DNA of 64,000 bases, from the NCBI RefSeq assembly GCF_000287055.2, contig NZ_AJYQ02000018.1, positions 56,248-120,247 of the forward strand. Direction: 5' to 3'. Every line of letters starts with the position of its first letter. Within the stretch, counting starts at the first letter, position 1. The DNA is from Vibrio genomosp. F10 str. ZF-129. GTDB taxonomy: Bacteria > Pseudomonadota > Gammaproteobacteria > Enterobacterales > Vibrionaceae. Below are positions 7,901 through 16,633 of the stretch, in pieces. The notes below the pieces were generated by a model, which was given only the letters and a program-made list of their open reading frames with translations, ran no database searches and had not been told where the DNA came from. The position numbers and the translations under genes are program-made.

Positions 7901-8812
7901 TCATGGCATCGTTTGCGAGAGATATTCTTTAAGCTCATTAGAGATGAAATCGAACACGCGACGAATCCTGCGGTTGGTCCTAAGTTCTTGGTGACAGACG
8001 GCCCAAACGGGTAAGCATATCGTTGGGCCAAATTGTTGAAGCGCTTTTACTAATGTTGGCTCCTGATCTCCCACATCTTGAGTGAGATAAATAAGCCCCA
8101 AACTTTCCTTACAAAGGCTTATTTGCATCATTTGGTGGTCAGTCGACAGTTTGAAGTTATCGGGTGATAGATTCCAACCCTGTTGATTGAGTTGGTTGCT
8201 AATGAGACTGCTGTCACTGAAACCTATTACTTGTATATCTTCAATTTCTTTAAGTGAATTGACGTCAGTGTAATATTTTAAATACTCCTCGGTCCCATAT
8301 AGCCACACCGTTTCTTCACCGAGTTTTCTAGCAATCAAGTCGGGTTGAGTGGGGCAAAAACTTCGAATGGCTATGTCAGCATCTCTTCGATTCAAATCGC
8401 TAACTTTATTGCTCACTATGACTTCTATTGTGATTCTGGGCTCTACTTTCCTTAACTTGGCAATGATTCGGGGTAGTCGATATACAGCGTCTAATTCACA
8501 AACTGAAATCACGACCGTACCTTCTAGTTGCTGTGATTGCCCGTTGGCCATAAGTGAAAAATCACTGGCTGCGTCGCCCATCTTTCGGGCTAATTGTAAA
8601 AGATCGATCCCGCTGGAAGTCAATTCCAACCTTTGTCCAACTCTTTCAAACAATCTAACACCAATTTCTTGCTCTAAAGAGGCTACCTGCCTACTCAGGG
8701 TGGGCTGTGTCATGTTCAAAGCTTTTGCAGCAGCAGATAGAGTGCCTTCTTCCGCCGTTACTAAAAAAGCACGGGTACGATTCCAATCAAAACAGACTGA
8801 CTTCCAGTTCAT
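7901..8812 (-). CDS. LysR-family transcriptional regulator
   Basis: A 303-residue LTTR. The N-terminal winged HTH covers about residues 10-70 (FLVTAEEGTLSAAAKALNMTQPTLSRQVASLE), followed by the type 2 periplasmic-binding-like effector domain (about 95-295) with the DADIAIR motif. It is divergent from the NAD(P)-binding protein gene at 8909, separated by 96 bp containing short palindromes such as ATACATGTAT (8862-8871). By LTTR convention it probably controls that neighbour. The effector is unknown. Confidence 0.92.
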   Translation of the reverse strand: MNWKSVCFDWNRTRAFLVTAEEGTLSAAAKALNMTQPTLSRQVASLEQEIGVRLFERVGQRLELTSSGIDLLQLARKMGDAASDFSLMANGQSQQLEGTVVISVCELDAVYRLPRIIAKLRKVEPRITIEVIVSNKVSDLNRRDADIAIRSFCPTQPDLIARKLGEETVWLYGTEEYLKYYTDVNSLKEIEDIQVIGFSDSSLISNQLNQQGWNLSPDNFKLSTDHQMMQISLCKESLGLIYLTQDVGDQEPTLVKALQQFGPTICLPVWAVCHQELRTNRRIRRVFDFISNELKEYLSQTMP

Positions 8813-8908
8813 ACAAATACGTATAACCTCATGTTAATTTAGTTGGTTAACTAGTGATTAATACATGTATATCATAAGTCTTGGGATACCACATGCAAGG
8901 ACAAGAAA

Positions 8909-9631
8909 ATGACGACATTAGTGCTTGGAGCGACAGGAGCAACGGGAAGGTTGGTTGTTGAAGAATTAGTCAGCCAACATAGAGAGGTTCGCATTATTGT
9001 GCGTTCGTTAAATGATTTACAGCTGCACATAACGACTAGCGACTATGTGGAGGTTGTTCATGCTAACTTGTTGGATCTAATCGATGAACAGCTAACTGAG
9101 TGCGTTTTGGGGTGTGAGGCAGTGGTTTCTTGTCTTGGTCACAACTTAACGTTTAAGGGTATATTTGGACAGCCTAGGCGTTTAGTGACCGATGCGACAA
9201 TGCGAATATGTCAAGCGATTGAAAGAACTCAACCTGAGAGACCAATCAAATTTATACTGATGAGCACGACTGGCTTTCAAAATACATTAGCCGATGAAAA
9301 AATATCTAGAGCGCATAAAGTGATGATGTCATTTTTGAGAGTGGTGTTACCTCCACATGTTGATAACGAACAAGCGGCGACCTATTTGCAAAGTAGTGTG
9401 GTGAAGGCGTCGAAATCCATTGAGTGGGTAGCGGTTCGGCCAGATAGCCTAACGAATGATTTAGAACGAACAGGGTATGTCATTCATCAATGTCCACAGT
9501 ATGACCCTATATTTGATTCGCGAAATACAAGCCGCTTAAATGTCGCTCGTTTTATGACAGAGTTGATATCGACTCCTAAAACATGGCAAGCATGGAAAAG
9601 TAAATTCCCTGTTATCTATGATAGTGATTAG
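8909..9631 (+). CDS. NAD(P)-binding atypical SDR-family protein
   Basis: A 240-residue protein with an N-terminal Rossmann motif (LVLGATGATGRLVVEELV), matching the NAD(P)H-binding atypical SDR group (NmrA/YwnB-like). The segment VSCLGHNLTF and a late VAVRPDSLTND fit that group. It lacks an obvious YxxxK catalytic pair, so it may be a sensor or isomerase-like protein rather than a classical dehydrogenase. AAGGACAAG precedes the ATG. The divergent LysR gene is its likely regulator. It is unlikely to be the missing DEH reductase of the alginate pathway, which is a classical SDR. Confidence 0.82.
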   Translation: MTTLVLGATGATGRLVVEELVSQHREVRIIVRSLNDLQLHITTSDYVEVVHANLLDLIDEQLTECVLGCEAVVSCLGHNLTFKGIFGQPRRLVTDATMRICQAIERTQPERPIKFILMSTTGFQNTLADEKISRAHKVMMSFLRVVLPPHVDNEQAATYLQSSVVKASKSIEWVAVRPDSLTNDLERTGYVIHQCPQYDPIFDSRNTSRLNVARFMTELISTPKTWQAWKSKFPVIYDSD

Positions 9632-9749
9632 CAACTAAGGTTCTAACTAATAATGGTCAAAACATACAGCGAGAACGAGGAACTTAGACCCATCAATCTA
9701 GACTGACAATGTGGCTTCTAACAGCCCATTGCCAGTCAAAAAGTAAACA

Positions 9750-10076
9750 TCATCGAGTCGTTGTGCTGATTTTTATGGCTTGACTGAGGTAGTGAATGAT
9801 TATTTTTAGCTCAGCATCCTTGATAGACAAAACTCTCATCACTTTTCCGGTACCTGTCAGTTTATTGTAAGTATCGATCATGTGAATGCCTTTCAAAAAC
9901 CCGATGTCAACGCCACTTTTAGTCGTCCTCATATGACAAACCCCACCGTTAGGAGTTGAATAGCTAGTTATTCTCTGCTTTCTTGTTTCAAGTAGCTTAA
10001 AGTCTTCAATGAGTATCCTTCGTATCAATAAAAACAATGTTTTATGGTCCGATCTCACATCAAGATCATACTGCAT
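9750..10076 (-). CDS. DUF1801-like small protein
   Basis: A 108-residue cytoplasmic protein. The stretch GGVCHMRTTKSGVDIGFLKG followed by GTGKVMRVLSIKDAEL resembles the DUF1801/YdhG-like family, whose function is not settled. The start at 10076 (MQYDLDV) is preferred because GGGGA lies 5 bp upstream; a TTG start four codons earlier would itself overlap that ribosome site. It sits downstream of the amidase gene on the same strand, 88 bp away, with no strong terminator between. Confidence 0.6.
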   Translation of the reverse strand: MQYDLDVRSDHKTLFLLIRRILIEDFKLLETRKQRITSYSTPNGGVCHMRTTKSGVDIGFLKGIHMIDTYNKLTGTGKVMRVLSIKDAELKIIIHYLSQAIKISTTTR

Positions 10077-10164
10077 TATAGTCCCCAATATTTGTTGTCT
10101 AATTTTGAGAGTAATACCATTGTTATTTCATCTTTTTTTAAAATCATTATGTTACAGCCTCATG

Positions 10165-11544
10165 TTAAAAGATTGGACAAGTAGGCATTTTGATGTGCTT
10201 TGATAACTCTTCAGCGACTAATATCAATTCTGACTCTTTGTTCATTTGCCCGACAAGCTGAATTCCCATAGGTAGTCCATTCCGGTCCAAACCTATTGGC
10301 ATGGTTACGACAGGATGACCTATTAGGCTAATTGGTGTCGTAAAAGCGGTGAGGGCATCGAAATAGTTTACCTCTAGTCCGTTGACCTTGATGGGTTCGC
10401 TATAATCTCGGCTAGGACCTCGTTCTGATGTCGGTTCCATGTGTTTAAACGCGGTACAACAGGTGACGGGCAATATCCAAGCGTCAACGTTTTTAAAAAA
10501 GTTTTGGCAATCAAGGATCGTTTTGTCTCTGGCTTTCAAAGCGCTTGAGTACTCATCTGGATTTCTACGATAGCCCTTCATTACATTGTTAAGAAAATTC
10601 GGAGAGCGTTTTCTACTCTGGTTGCCGAAAAGCACGCTCAACCACCGTATAAGAGGGTTCATGAATGCTGACGTTTCATGTCCCATTATGCGTCCAAACG
10701 TTTCCCAAGATTTTTTGAAACTAAAGTGCTTGGGTTTAGCTTGCACGCATTGATGGCCCTTTTGTTGCCAACTGGTCATTACTTGGGTTATTCGATCGCG
10801 AATATCAGTATCTAAGGGCATGTCGTCCGCTTCGAGCCAATACGCCAAATTGAGGCATTTTTGAATACTAGGCTCATGTTGACCACTGAGTGCTCGCCAC
10901 ATTAAAGCTAGGTCTTTTGCTTGTCTAGCCATTGGGCCAGGACGTGCAAAATTATGTAGAGCCAACTTAGGTGTTAGCAGCATTCCGTCACTGCTTACAG
11001 TACCTTCACTTGGTAATAAACTGTATACACCACAAAAGCTTGCAGGGATTCTTAATGAACCTGACAAGTCGGTACCTATATCAATGAAGCTCATTCCTGT
11101 TACAACGGCCGCCGCACCGCCTCCACTACTTCCTCCAACCGTGTACTCATGATTCCATGGGTTTTTGCAAAAACCGCGAATCGAGTTATTAGTTTGAAAA
11201 TCCATGGCCAAAGGAGGAAGGCTAGTTTTGCCCAGTAAAGTCGCGCCTTGGGCAAACAGCTTTTCTACGATAGGCGCAGTGAAATCACTGCATGTTATTT
11301 TATTGAGGCCGAAGCTACAAGGTAGGGCATTTATGTGAAATTGGTCTTTAAAACTGATGGGCAAACCTGCGAGTAACTCGGTGTTATCTAATGCAGCAGT
11401 TTGGTCTTGATAAATAAAAGCACCTATTTCGTCATCAAGCATGGAAATTCGGCTTAGTAAGTGTGTCTTGACTTCTTGAGCGGTGATATTTCCTTTCTTC
11501 AGGGCTTCGCAAGCTTCAATAGCTGCCATATGGTGAATGGTCAT
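10165..11544 (-). CDS. Amidase signature family hydrolase
   Basis: A 459-residue cytoplasmic amidase that hydrolyses a C-N amide bond; the substrate is not predictable. The catalytic Ser-cisSer-Lys triad is readable as K66 (SFKDQF), the cis-Ser in GGSSGGGAAAV (about 139-140) and the nucleophile S163 in GTDLSGSLRIPA. The last motif deviates from the common G-G-S form (LSGS) but keeps the Ser. AAGGAACT lies 7 bp before the ATG. It follows an AraC/GyrI-like regulator gene by 60 bp on the same strand, so the regulator is likely encoded in the same unit. Confidence 0.9.
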   Translation of the reverse strand: MTIHHMAAIEACEALKKGNITAQEVKTHLLSRISMLDDEIGAFIYQDQTAALDNTELLAGLPISFKDQFHINALPCSFGLNKITCSDFTAPIVEKLFAQGATLLGKTSLPPLAMDFQTNNSIRGFCKNPWNHEYTVGGSSGGGAAAVVTGMSFIDIGTDLSGSLRIPASFCGVYSLLPSEGTVSSDGMLLTPKLALHNFARPGPMARQAKDLALMWRALSGQHEPSIQKCLNLAYWLEADDMPLDTDIRDRITQVMTSWQQKGHQCVQAKPKHFSFKKSWETFGRIMGHETSAFMNPLIRWLSVLFGNQSRKRSPNFLNNVMKGYRRNPDEYSSALKARDKTILDCQNFFKNVDAWILPVTCCTAFKHMEPTSERGPSRDYSEPIKVNGLEVNYFDALTAFTTPISLIGHPVVTMPIGLDRNGLPMGIQLVGQMNKESELILVAEELSKHIKMPTCPIF

Positions 11545-11604
11545 AGATAGTTCCTTATGTATTATCTAGGACCTATTGCACCAGCATACGCTCTTTTTGG
11601 CTGT

Positions 11605-12483
11605 TCAATCTCTGCTATCTTTTATCGGTATATAAATGTGTGTTATCCAACTTTCTGGGGGCGTATTATCAGGAGAGGTCAGATACAGTTCGAAAGGAAG
11701 AGTCTCTCTGAGCTCATAGCCTGAGCTTGGTAGCCAAGAACGAAAAGCATGATTCCACGTCTGATAGAGGTAATCGTAATGACCGACATGTTCAAATATG
11801 GCCCATAATCCCTGACTAATTTGGCTTGAATGCGGTGTATGCAAATGGTCTTTCGGTTCATAAAAAAGTGCGCCGTAAAGGACGAGAGCATGTTCATCGT
11901 TAAGATTTTGTGGGCTAGAGGGGAAAGCACTCGCTAAACCGTGCAGTAGAGGCTCTTGACCTAATCGATAGAACTCCTTAGAAACAGCTGGCAGAACTTG
12001 ACTCAGAAACGTTCCATTTATCGTTCCTAACGTTGTGCTGTAATGATAAAACAAGGTTGGTAAAGTTTTAAGTTTAATCTTTGGCGCTAAATTCTTTGCG
12101 GCAATGGTTTTTAGGAAAGGCCGTGACTCGTCCAACCCTATTCTAACGTGTTCAGGGTGTGAGCGAAACTCACTCGGGCTAACGTAAAAATGTTGTCGAA
12201 ATGCTCGAGAAAAAGCACTATGAGTTTCGAAGCCTGATTTCAATGCAATCTCGATAATCCCCAAGTTAGGTTGTTCTGATAAGGTTTTTGCAGCCAGCTC
12301 TAAACGACGGTGTAACAGATACTGGCTGACAGATTCACCTAAATAGGCACTAAATAGCCGTTGGAAATGAAAGATTGATAACGTCGCATGCTGCGCTATT
12401 TGATCTGCCGAAATCTTCTCCTCTATATTCTGTTCAATAAACAGTAGGGCTTTCTCTAGTTTTTTTCGGGTTCTATCACTCAT
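11605..12483 (-). CDS. AraC-family regulator with GyrI-like effector domain
   Basis: A 292-residue regulator. The N-terminal AraC double HTH is at about residues 1-105 (KISADQIAQHATLSIFHFQRLF; EIALKSGFETHSAFSRAFRQHFYVSPSEFR), followed by a GyrI-like small-molecule-binding domain ending WLPSSGYELRETLPFELYL. The reading frame extends 29 codons further upstream, but the ATG at 12483 has GAAGGC just before it and gives a normal N terminus (MSDRTRKKLEKAL). Members often sense toxic or cationic compounds. It is placed just upstream of the amidase gene on the same strand. Confidence 0.9.
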   Translation of the reverse strand: MSDRTRKKLEKALLFIEQNIEEKISADQIAQHATLSIFHFQRLFSAYLGESVSQYLLHRRLELAAKTLSEQPNLGIIEIALKSGFETHSAFSRAFRQHFYVSPSEFRSHPEHVRIGLDESRPFLKTIAAKNLAPKIKLKTLPTLFYHYSTTLGTINGTFLSQVLPAVSKEFYRLGQEPLLHGLASAFPSSPQNLNDEHALVLYGALFYEPKDHLHTPHSSQISQGLWAIFEHVGHYDYLYQTWNHAFRSWLPSSGYELRETLPFELYLTSPDNTPPESWITHIYIPIKDSRD

Positions 12484-12693
12484 ATTGCCTTCAATCAGAA
12501 TAATACGTGGAAAACAGTGCGACTTATTAATTCTCATTCTACTCGGTCGACTCGAATTTGACGAAATCATTTATGATTGGAACAAGCTCACCCAGTGAGC
12601 CTGTCTTTGGCTGGTGTGTAAATAGGGTCTTTGATTGGCATTCAGAGTTTTGGCTTGGCGCAAACTTTACCTTGCTGAGAACAGATCGAACTA

Positions 12694-14037
12694 TCACGGC
12701 AGTTCATGCTGATTTTCTTTTAGTGCGACATAAGGCGCTACGAGTTGGTGAATGTTAACCTTGGCTTCAATTCTCGCGGCAAGTAAGTACATTCCGGCAA
12801 TTTTTCGGTGTAAGAAAATGGCATCGGCTGGAGGGGTATGCCAGTAGTCTTGCTCCATGCTTAAGATGGTACCGGCTTCTCGTAATCGTTGAGATAATTC
12901 ACTTGTTTTAAAATCGTATAGCTCGTCGATTAGCATCGGTTCACACGCCATTTTAACCAGATCGAGAACCGCTTTGCGTTGAGTGGGTTCAATGCTTTCG
13001 CTGAAAAACCCTATTTGTTCGAGCGCCTTATTCAAGCCGTCTTCATTGTGATTGACGACCGCACTGAACGCATCGCGATAGCCATCACTAAAGCGATCAC
13101 TGTACTCACGAGTGGCACCGAAATCGAGCAATCCGATTTGTTGAGTGTGTTCAAGATACAGGTAGTTCGCAAAATTTGGGTCGGTCTGAACCATTTTAAG
13201 GTCAAATAACTCCTTGAACATCAGTTCGAGTAAACGGTGCATCACAAGATCGCGTGTCGGTTGATCAAAACTCTCAATTTGTTCTATCGAACGCCCGTCA
13301 ATGAAGGCCATCGCCAACACCGAATTTGATGAGACTTCTGGGTAAATTCGTGGCACCACAAAGTGCTCATGGTCTTGCAACGCAGTGCGATAGCGTATCG
13401 CGAATTCCGCTTCCCTGCCGTAATCGGCTTCATCGTGTAACTGTTTTTTCGCTTCTTCGAGCAATGATTGATAATCGACGGACTCAGGGATAAGACCGAC
13501 TATTTTTAGTAGTGTACCGACGTTATCAACATCGCTGTTGATGCTTTGTCGAATGCCAGGGTATTGTATTTTTACCGCGAGTTTATCTCCGGCATCATTG
13601 TAGGCCTGATGTACTTGGCCTATAGATGCACTGGCTATAGGCTTAAAGTTAAAGGCCATGAATTCGCTCTTCCAACCGGTGCCTAAGGCGTCTTCTAACA
13701 CCTGATTCAGCTGTTTCGCGGGCAGTGGGTCGGCGTCGGAGCGCAAACGAGCTAATATATTCGCTAACTCAGGATCTAACAGGTCGCCAGCGTCCATCGA
13801 CAGCATTTGGCCAAGCTTCATTGCTGCGCCGCGAAGGTGAGCAAGTTGGTCGGTGAGGCGCGCTATATTTTTCGGTGTCAGAAGAAGGTCTTTTGTCGTA
13901 GGGCGGTTCCCTTTCACGATTTGTTTAGTGCCTTCTGTCAGTACATTACCCGCAACGCGTGTCGCCAGTGATGCGAATTTACTAAACCGAGACAGACGAT
14001 GAGTCGGTAAGCTTCTTTCTTTTTGCGACATGAACAT
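12694..14037 (-). CDS. ABC1/UbiB (AarF)-family atypical kinase
   Basis: A 447-residue protein of the ABC1/ADCK family. The diagnostic KxGQ motif is in AAMKLGQMLSMDAGD, the Ala-rich loop with SASIGQVHQA follows, the invariant Lys is in LAVKIQYPG, and QTDPNFANYL plus LLDFGATREY supply the catalytic-loop and DFG-like motifs. Family members support ubiquinone biosynthesis or lipid transport. This is a soluble form without the C-terminal transmembrane helices of canonical UbiB, so it is probably a paralogue. A second ATG two codons in (MSQKER) is an alternative start. Confidence 0.9.
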   Translation of the reverse strand: MFMSQKERSLPTHRLSRFSKFASLATRVAGNVLTEGTKQIVKGNRPTTKDLLLTPKNIARLTDQLAHLRGAAMKLGQMLSMDAGDLLDPELANILARLRSDADPLPAKQLNQVLEDALGTGWKSEFMAFNFKPIASASIGQVHQAYNDAGDKLAVKIQYPGIRQSINSDVDNVGTLLKIVGLIPESVDYQSLLEEAKKQLHDEADYGREAEFAIRYRTALQDHEHFVVPRIYPEVSSNSVLAMAFIDGRSIEQIESFDQPTRDLVMHRLLELMFKELFDLKMVQTDPNFANYLYLEHTQQIGLLDFGATREYSDRFSDGYRDAFSAVVNHNEDGLNKALEQIGFFSESIEPTQRKAVLDLVKMACEPMLIDELYDFKTSELSQRLREAGTILSMEQDYWHTPPADAIFLHRKIAGMYLLAARIEAKVNIHQLVAPYVALKENQHELP

Positions 14038-14217
14038 ACTCTCTTATTTAGCGGTGTCAGTCTTTCTAGCGTTTAAATTTAGGTCAGTTTGAAGGCACGC
14101 GATTAAAACCGAATGCTCGATTTCTTAGGATACAGAGTTATGGTGAATGCAGTATATCAATACGAGAGAATGCTCTCTTTTGATCACAAGCGAAGATGGA
14201 TTTATCGTTAGAAAGGT

Positions 14218-14252
14218 AAAAAGGGGCTCTAGATTTTTATCTAGAGCCCCTT
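14218..14252 (-). terminator. Terminator of the PL15 lyase unit
   Basis: A perfect 14-bp stem (AAGGGGCTCTAGAT with its complement) around a TTTT loop, ending in a T run on the minus strand, 80 bp after the lyase stop. Confidence 0.88.
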
Positions 14253-14331
14253 GAAGCTTAACCCGCTGAGTTTACCTGCGGAGTTGCATCAGCCAAGTTC
14301 GGCTGCATGATCGTGTTAAAAGAGTGAGCAA

Positions 14332-16410
14332 TTACAACTCAATGGTGACAGTTTCACCGTCAACCGTAAGAAGCAGTGTATTACCTTCTACTTTGTGTGT
14401 GACGTCAACCTGTTCGCCTTCGTTCTTATTAGGAACGAGAAGCGTCAGGATGTTGTGCTCTTTCGATGGTTTGAATTCCACTTCAACGTGACGGTGGATT
14501 TCAAGATCTTTGAACTCGTACGGGTCTACGTCGCCGAATCCTTCAACGTTCTTCACTGATGTGATGTTGTCAGCCGATTCGTTGATGAAGTTCACGTCTA
14601 GGTGCGCAACTTCGCCACGGATAGTGAAAGACTTGTCTGCCACTTCGTTGGCGAAAGTTGTGTGCATTAACCAAGTCATGTCCTTCTCTTCAGAAAGCGT
14701 TGCCTTGTCTTGCATTACGAATACTTTACCTTGAACGAACCAGACTTTACGCTTGTAAGATTCGATTTCTGGAACGAAGTATTTGTAAGACGCTGTTGCA
14801 TCACCTTCAACCATCTTCACATCAGATTCAGTGTCGAAATCAGAGATGTTGCCGCCCGCTTCGATACAGAAGCGATCTTGGTGGTTTTCGTAGCCTGTGT
14901 TCTTGTTCTCGCCGTACTGACCTTTACCGCCAAATAGTGGAAGGTTTTTAGAGAACGTTTGACGACGCCATTTCGTGTGCATATCAACACCGAAACCACC
15001 GTAATAGCCAGTGATTGACGCTAACGTTTCACCGAACGCGTGCAGAGTGAACGCATTTTGGTCACCGTGAGAGTGGCTGATTGAGCCAAACGGAGAACAT
15101 TTGAATACCATGTGAATATGGTTATCACGCTCTGTCATCTTGTTGTGGAATGCAGCCCAACCCGTGATTGGGAATACTTTCAACAGTGGATCGTTAGAGG
15201 GTGCTTTCTCTTCTGGTGCATCCCAAAGGATGTTGAAGCGAAGATCGTCGTAGCCAAAATCCCACCAACCGAAGTTGTAGAATTTTGTGTGCGCTTCAGT
15301 ATCACGGCCTTTAAGCTGGTTGTAGTACCAAACGTACTCAGGCTTCTGGTTAACACCTGCGTAGTGCTTGATGTTGTAAGCCAGTTTTAGACCTGGGAAA
15401 TCACCGATTGATGACTGGTCACAGAAGCTCGCGCGCTTAGAGTGAACAGGCATACAGTAAAGCGGGAAGTCACCTGTGTTTTCGTAGAATGTCTTGTTGA
15501 ACATGTCTACGCCACAGTATGCTTTCAATAGGTCGAATGCTTCGCCTAGGAATGCAGTTTGTGTGTTCCAGTAGTCAGGACCTTCAGCCCAACCGCCGTC
15601 GACACCGCCCCATGGTGGGTAATGTACTGCGTAGTATTCTAGAGCGTATGCGATGTACTCGCCTGCTTTCGGGTGATCGTGGTAAAGCGCGATACACGTT
15701 GGGATGATAGCAGAAGAAATTGAACGTACACCGTGGCTGTTTAGAGGGTTGTTCAGTAGATCAACCGTCACGCGTAGGTGGTGCATGATTTCGTCTAGAC
15801 GCTCGATTAGTGCGTCTTGAACTTGCTGACGCTCTTCATCTGTGAAGTAGCCGTGTAGCCAGTCGTAGCCCCACGCCATTGCAGCGATAACACGGAAAGC
15901 CGCCTCATCGTTGTAGCCACGAGACGTCACGCCTTCAGGATCGTAAGTAGACAGTTTTAGAGTCCAAGCTTTTGCTTTCGCAATCAGCTGTTCGTCTTCT
16001 TTTACAACACCAGCAATCGCTAGGTTACGTGTCGCGTTCAGTGCCATTTGGCAATCAACGTACATTTGACGCCAGTAAGGACGCCATAGAGAAGCTTTAC
16101 CTACGGTTTCTTCTGGATACGCTTGTGGCTCTTCATAAGGAGCGGTATCAATAAACTTAGCGGTAGACTTGGTGAAGAAGTCATCGAACATGCAGTGTGA
16201 TTCATCAGCTTGCACTTTCGCTTTAAATTCAGCGAGATCTTTGGATTGAACAAGAAGACGAGGGCGTTCTTCGCTCAAAGTATCTAGAAACGATAAATCG
16301 AAATCACGTTTTTGTACTTCGATAGGAAGTAGGTCTACTAGGTTGCCGGCGGAAGTGTCATTTTCCAGCTTCATCTTACGAATTGCATCAAGAGGCTTGT
16401 TATCACTCAT
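14332..16410 (-). CDS. oalA: PL15-type oligoalginate lyase
   Basis: A 692-residue exo-type lyase that would release unsaturated uronate monomers from alginate oligomers in the cytoplasm; no signal peptide is seen. An (alpha/alpha)-barrel half (WRPYWRQMYVDCQMALNATRN; NSHGVRSISSAI; GGVDGGWAEGPDYWN) is followed by a heparinase II/III-like beta domain with SISHSHGDQNAFTLHAFGE. Size and layout match PL15 OalA of V. splendidus. The start at 16410 (MSDNKPLD) has AAGAGAG upstream; the longer frame from 16452 would start inside the operator region. It is a single-gene unit with its own operator and terminator. The symbol is by context and family. Confidence 0.88.
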   Translation of the reverse strand: MSDNKPLDAIRKMKLENDTSAGNLVDLLPIEVQKRDFDLSFLDTLSEERPRLLVQSKDLAEFKAKVQADESHCMFDDFFTKSTAKFIDTAPYEEPQAYPEETVGKASLWRPYWRQMYVDCQMALNATRNLAIAGVVKEDEQLIAKAKAWTLKLSTYDPEGVTSRGYNDEAAFRVIAAMAWGYDWLHGYFTDEERQQVQDALIERLDEIMHHLRVTVDLLNNPLNSHGVRSISSAIIPTCIALYHDHPKAGEYIAYALEYYAVHYPPWGGVDGGWAEGPDYWNTQTAFLGEAFDLLKAYCGVDMFNKTFYENTGDFPLYCMPVHSKRASFCDQSSIGDFPGLKLAYNIKHYAGVNQKPEYVWYYNQLKGRDTEAHTKFYNFGWWDFGYDDLRFNILWDAPEEKAPSNDPLLKVFPITGWAAFHNKMTERDNHIHMVFKCSPFGSISHSHGDQNAFTLHAFGETLASITGYYGGFGVDMHTKWRRQTFSKNLPLFGGKGQYGENKNTGYENHQDRFCIEAGGNISDFDTESDVKMVEGDATASYKYFVPEIESYKRKVWFVQGKVFVMQDKATLSEEKDMTWLMHTTFANEVADKSFTIRGEVAHLDVNFINESADNITSVKNVEGFGDVDPYEFKDLEIHRHVEVEFKPSKEHNILTLLVPNKNEGEQVDVTHKVEGNTLLLTVDGETVTIEL

Positions 16411-16461
16411 GCTTACTCTCTTATTCAATATTAAATTAATGGTCAACTGCATTACATCTTA

Positions 16462-16472
16462 TTGTAATACAA
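16462..16472. promoter_or_regulatory. Alginate-regulon operator upstream of oalA
   Basis: TTGTAATACAA is an exact match to the FadR-type GntR consensus TNGTNNNACNA. It lies 52 bp before the oalA start. The same motif recurs before the other units of this locus. Confidence 0.7.
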
Positions 16473-16575
16473 ATGAAGTTTGGGTGCGATAGAAAAGTCG
16501 TGTTTTTGAGCGGTTTTTAGACTTAAGGTACATGAATTTCTGTGGACTATGCCAAGTAAAGCCCGAACTGAAAAT

Positions 16576-16611
16576 AAAAAAAGCCCATGATTCGGGGGAA
16601 TACATGGGCTT
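16576..16611 (-). terminator. Terminator of the symporter unit
   Basis: AGCCCATG and CATGGGCT arms around a 13-nt loop; on the minus strand the stem is followed by seven T. It lies 23 bp after the symporter stop. Confidence 0.88.
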
Positions 16612-16633
16612 ATAAAGTGAGACTATGCGTGCT

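Noticed and set aside
8909..9631. Protein as the missing DEH reductase
   Set aside because: Atypical SDR without a clear YxxxK pair, regulated by its own LysR neighbour, and 5 kb from the alginate block without its operator.
14285..14315. Second hairpin (GCATCAGCC/GGCTGCATG) after oalA
   Set aside because: Imperfect stem without a T run; the strong terminator at 14218-14252 follows it.
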